6,701 nucleotides of DNA from JACRBK01 sp964427955 (GTDB taxonomy: Bacteria; Chloroflexota; Anaerolineae; Aggregatilineales; Aggregatilineaceae), in assembly GCA_964427955.1 (NCBI GenBank), contig CAYRWY010000331.1, positions 1 through 6,701 of the forward strand, in the 5' to 3' direction. Positions 4,896-6,701 of this stretch are shown one piece after another. Within the stretch, counting starts at the first letter, position 1, and the number at the start of each line of letters is the position of its first letter. Position numbers and translations under genes: made by a program. The notes under the pieces were generated by a model. It was not told the DNA's origin, did no database searches, and saw only the letters and a list, made by a program, of their open reading frames with translations.

Positions 4896-6547
4896 CGATC
4901 CAGACCGTTGGCCGCGAAAAACTGGCGCAGGGCCTCGCGGATCACGTCGTTGCCTCGCGGATTCAAATGCGTATCCCCGTAAAAATAGACCGGATCGCCG
5001 TCGGCAGTGGCCTGCTGCAAGACGGGCGTGAGATCGAGAAATAACAACCCCTCTTGATCGGCCAGTTCGGCGAGCAGGGTCCGCTGGTTATCGACGTGCT
5101 GCCGGGCGAGCGCCGCGATCACTGCCGGATCATCCTGATCCTGGTCGGGCACGAAGCCGTCCGCCGTCAGCTTGAGGGCGGGAAAGTGCGCGGCCAGTTG
5201 GTCGATCTGGTCCACCAGGCCGGGCCAATGGGCGTGTTCCTTGCTCGGCATGAAGACCAGCACGAACGCCGCCCCCGCGTCGCGGGCCTGCGCCGCCGTC
5301 TCGCGGATCGAGGCGCGGGTGAGGGCGAAGACCTCGCTGTGGCGCAGATCGTCGGGATCGAGTGTGAACATGCCCAGGTAGGACGGGTGATAACCCATGC
5401 GGTGTCCGTAGCGATCCGTGACGGGGAAGGGGCAGTCGCCGTCCGCCCTCTTGAAGCTGGTTTGCAGCCAGGCCAGCGTATCGTAGGTGATGGAAAAATC
5501 CAGCGGGCGGAACTGGCTGTTGTACTCCAACGGGTTACGCCCGTGCTGCGCGTACTGCTGGCGCGCCCGGTTGAATTTCAAGTTGTCCTGGAGATCGTTG
5601 CCTTCGAAGTAGACCATCAGCACGAGGTGGGGCGTGCGGGCCGGGCCGTAGGCGTCGAACAACAGCGCCTGTTCCAGGCTGCCGGTCCCCGCCGCCCCCA
5701 GCGCGTACACGCTCGGCGCGAGGCCCTGCCAGAATGGCGTCGTGATGGCGTGGGCCTGCACGAACGAGTCCCCGACGACGACCAGATCGACGTGATCGGT
5801 GCGGTCCCCGCGGAAGCCGTGGGAGTCGTACTGGAAATCGACCGGCAGCGGCGCTTCGTCGGCAGGCAGGGTATGCAGGCAGGTTTCGGCGAACAGGTCG
5901 CCGTCTTTGGGCTGAAAAACGTAATGCTCCGTTTGGCCCGCCCACCAAAAATCGTGGATGGGCACCTGGGGCGGCATCATGATGGTATGGCCGAGCGGCA
6001 GCACGATCAGCAGGGCTGGGGAAGCGGTCTGCCGGAGCCGCGCGGGCAGCCAGGGATAAGCGACGCGCAGCAGGACTTCGAGCATCAGCGTGATGATCGC
6101 CACCCAAAACATCAGCAGCGCCACACCGCGCAGGACGGGCTTCAGGCGGTGCCGGGCCGGATCGCTGATCGAGACCAGGTAGGCCAGCGCCAGCCAGGGC
6201 CACAGCAGCGCCAGCGGCAGATAGCAGCGCAGGGGCGGGAGGTTGATGACGCGATCCGCCCAGAGGCCGCGCAGCCAGAAGAGCAGCAGGGCGAGACCGA
6301 TCAGCGCCGCGCTGGCCGGGCGTTCGAACAGGGCGCGCAGCCGCTCCCGAAGCCATCGTGCCGCCGGGTGGGGCAGGGCGCTGGCGGTGCACAGCAGGGA
6401 GAGGCTGATGGCCGTGAGCGTGTAAGGGACGACCCAGCGGGCCAGCGGTGGATCGAGCACCAGCCCTATACCGCCCAGGAAGGCGACGACGCCCTGGGCC
6501 ACGATCCAGAGGTACGCCTGGCGGGGGAATGGTCGATTCGGCGGCAT
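4886..6547 (-). CDS. Membrane-anchored SGNH hydrolase/acyltransferase-like protein
   Basis: This 553-residue protein has five predicted membrane helices (about 12-31, 38-58, 80-97, 107-127, 139-160) followed by an SGNH-type domain of roughly 350 residues. Arg-rich loops at 59-79 and 128-138 place those loops inside, so the catalytic domain should lie outside the membrane. The family blocks are visible: GDSF (259-262) with nucleophile Ser261, a Gly-rich GAAGTGS segment soon after, GND (316-318) with Asn317, and GDTHLN with Asp525 and His527 as the rest of the triad. A PSKEHAHWP phrase resembles the PxK segment of AlgX/AlgJ-type O-acetyltransferases. Likely role: adding or removing an acyl group on a cell-surface or exported glycan; direction and substrate unknown. 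I chose the ATG at 6547 because AAAGGA lies five bases upstream; a TTG at 6610 would add 21 residues but overlaps the likely terminator. Its stop overlaps the convergent permease gene by ten bases. Confidence 0.88.
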   Translation of the reverse strand: MPPNRPFPRQAYLWIVAQGVVAFLGGIGLVLDPPLARWVVPYTLTAISLSLLCTASALPHPAARWLRERLRALFERPASAALIGLALLLFWLRGLWADRVINLPPLRCYLPLALLWPWLALAYLVSISDPARHRLKPVLRGVALLMFWVAIITLMLEVLLRVAYPWLPARLRQTASPALLIVLPLGHTIMMPPQVPIHDFWWAGQTEHYVFQPKDGDLFAETCLHTLPADEAPLPVDFQYDSHGFRGDRTDHVDLVVVGDSFVQAHAITTPFWQGLAPSVYALGAAGTGSLEQALLFDAYGPARTPHLVLMVYFEGNDLQDNLKFNRARQQYAQHGRNPLEYNSQFRPLDFSITYDTLAWLQTSFKRADGDCPFPVTDRYGHRMGYHPSYLGMFTLDPDDLRHSEVFALTRASIRETAAQARDAGAAFVLVFMPSKEHAHWPGLVDQIDQLAAHFPALKLTADGFVPDQDQDDPAVIAALARQHVDNQRTLLAELADQEGLLFLDLTPVLQQATADGDPVYFYGDTHLNPRGNDVIREALRQFFAANGLDRHW

Positions 6548-6583
6548 GGGATTCCTTTGAGGACGCGATCCGGTACCCGCCCG

Positions 6584-6610
6584 ATTATCGTCCGGTCTGC
6601 CCAAAAGCAA
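6584..6610 (-). promoter_or_regulatory. Weak candidate promoter of the SGNH gene
   Basis: On the minus strand GATAAT (6584-6589) could be a -10 box, with TTGCTT (6605-6610) as a poorly spaced -35, 15 bases away. The start would be near 6577, about 30 bases before the ATG at 6547. It sits just past the terminator-like hairpin in the same direction, which fits a gene insulated from whatever lies upstream. The boxes are poor. Confidence 0.3.
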
Positions 6611-6660
6611 AAATCACCCCGCGGCTAACGGTCCGGGAGAGCGGGGATTTTTTATTTTAT
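6609..6660. terminator. Probable bidirectional rho-independent terminator
   Basis: CCCCGC (6617-6622) pairs with GCGGGG (6641-6646) around an 18-base loop, and AAAAAT (6609-6614) can extend the stem by pairing with ATTTTT (6647-6652) past a two-base bulge. In the plus direction the stem is followed by A, six T and more T-rich sequence; in the minus direction by TGATTTTTGCTTTT. Both strands thus carry a G/C stem plus U-tract. With the SGNH gene starting to its left on the minus strand, the simplest reading is that it ends a minus-strand gene lying beyond the right edge. Confidence 0.6.
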
Positions 6661-6686
6661 CGATAATATTATTTTTAACGAAAGAA

Positions 6687-6695
6687 TGGTAAAAT
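6687..6695 (+). promoter_or_regulatory. Possible extended -10 box at the right edge
   Basis: TGGTAAAAT matches the extended -10 pattern TGnTATAAT with one mismatch and lies in the AT-rich right end. No clear -35 is seen at standard spacing. If real it would drive a plus-strand gene outside the window. That would compete with the idea that the hairpin at 6609-6660 closes a minus-strand gene. Confidence 0.25.
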
Positions 6696-6701
6696 CTACC
6701 C

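Noticed and set aside
5054..6628. Long open frame (524 codons) on the plus strand across the SGNH gene
   Set aside because: It has low-complexity Arg/Gln/Gly-rich sequence with no motif, while the minus-strand frame holds all SGNH blocks and membrane helices.
1..6701. Similar short strings at the two window ends (ggtaaatct near 3, ggtaaaatct near 6688), considered as a flanking repeat
   Set aside because: They are short, AT-rich and inexact; chance similarity is the simplest explanation.

Overview
This is an ordinary-looking piece of a GC-rich bacterial chromosome with five complete protein-coding genes and no RNA gene, CRISPR array, insertion sequence or phage signature that I can see. Coding regions are strongly GC-rich, while the gaps hold short AT-rich patches with recognisable sigma-70-type boxes. 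The gene styles (an Aag/MPG-type glycosylase, a large double-FtsX permease, a membrane-anchored SGNH protein) and the TATAAT-type promoters would fit a member of the Chloroflexota, but that is a weak guess; nothing here is a taxonomic marker.

Layout. Left third (44-1905): three genes on the minus strand, each apparently with its own upstream signals rather than one tight operon: a 3-methyladenine DNA glycosylase (44-646), an unrecognised 181-residue protein (823-1368) and a GNAT-family acetyltransferase (1489-1905). Middle (2076-4895): a 939-residue MacB/FtsX-type permease on the plus strand, divergent from the acetyltransferase across a 170-base gap with a perfect TATAAT box. Right third (4886-6547): a minus-strand gene for five membrane helices fused to an extracytoplasmic SGNH hydrolase/acyltransferase-like domain. 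It converges on the permease gene and the two stop ends overlap by 10 bases. At 6609-6660 there is a hairpin with U-tracts on both strands, probably a bidirectional terminator, followed by an AT-rich edge that may start a gene outside the window.

How the genes work together. No pathway is evident. The glycosylase (alkylation repair) and the acetyltransferase are single-gene functions. The permease lacks an ATPase partner in the window, and the SGNH protein lacks an acyl-donor partner such as an MBOAT protein. The most distinctive signal is regulatory: a perfect 11-base inverted repeat (1387-1397 and 1437-1447) brackets the promoter of the unknown gene, and a close relative of the same motif lies over the candidate -35 region of the glycosylase gene (738-751). 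In all three copies the TTG of CAATTG starts a -35-like hexamer. I see no complete new multi-gene system.
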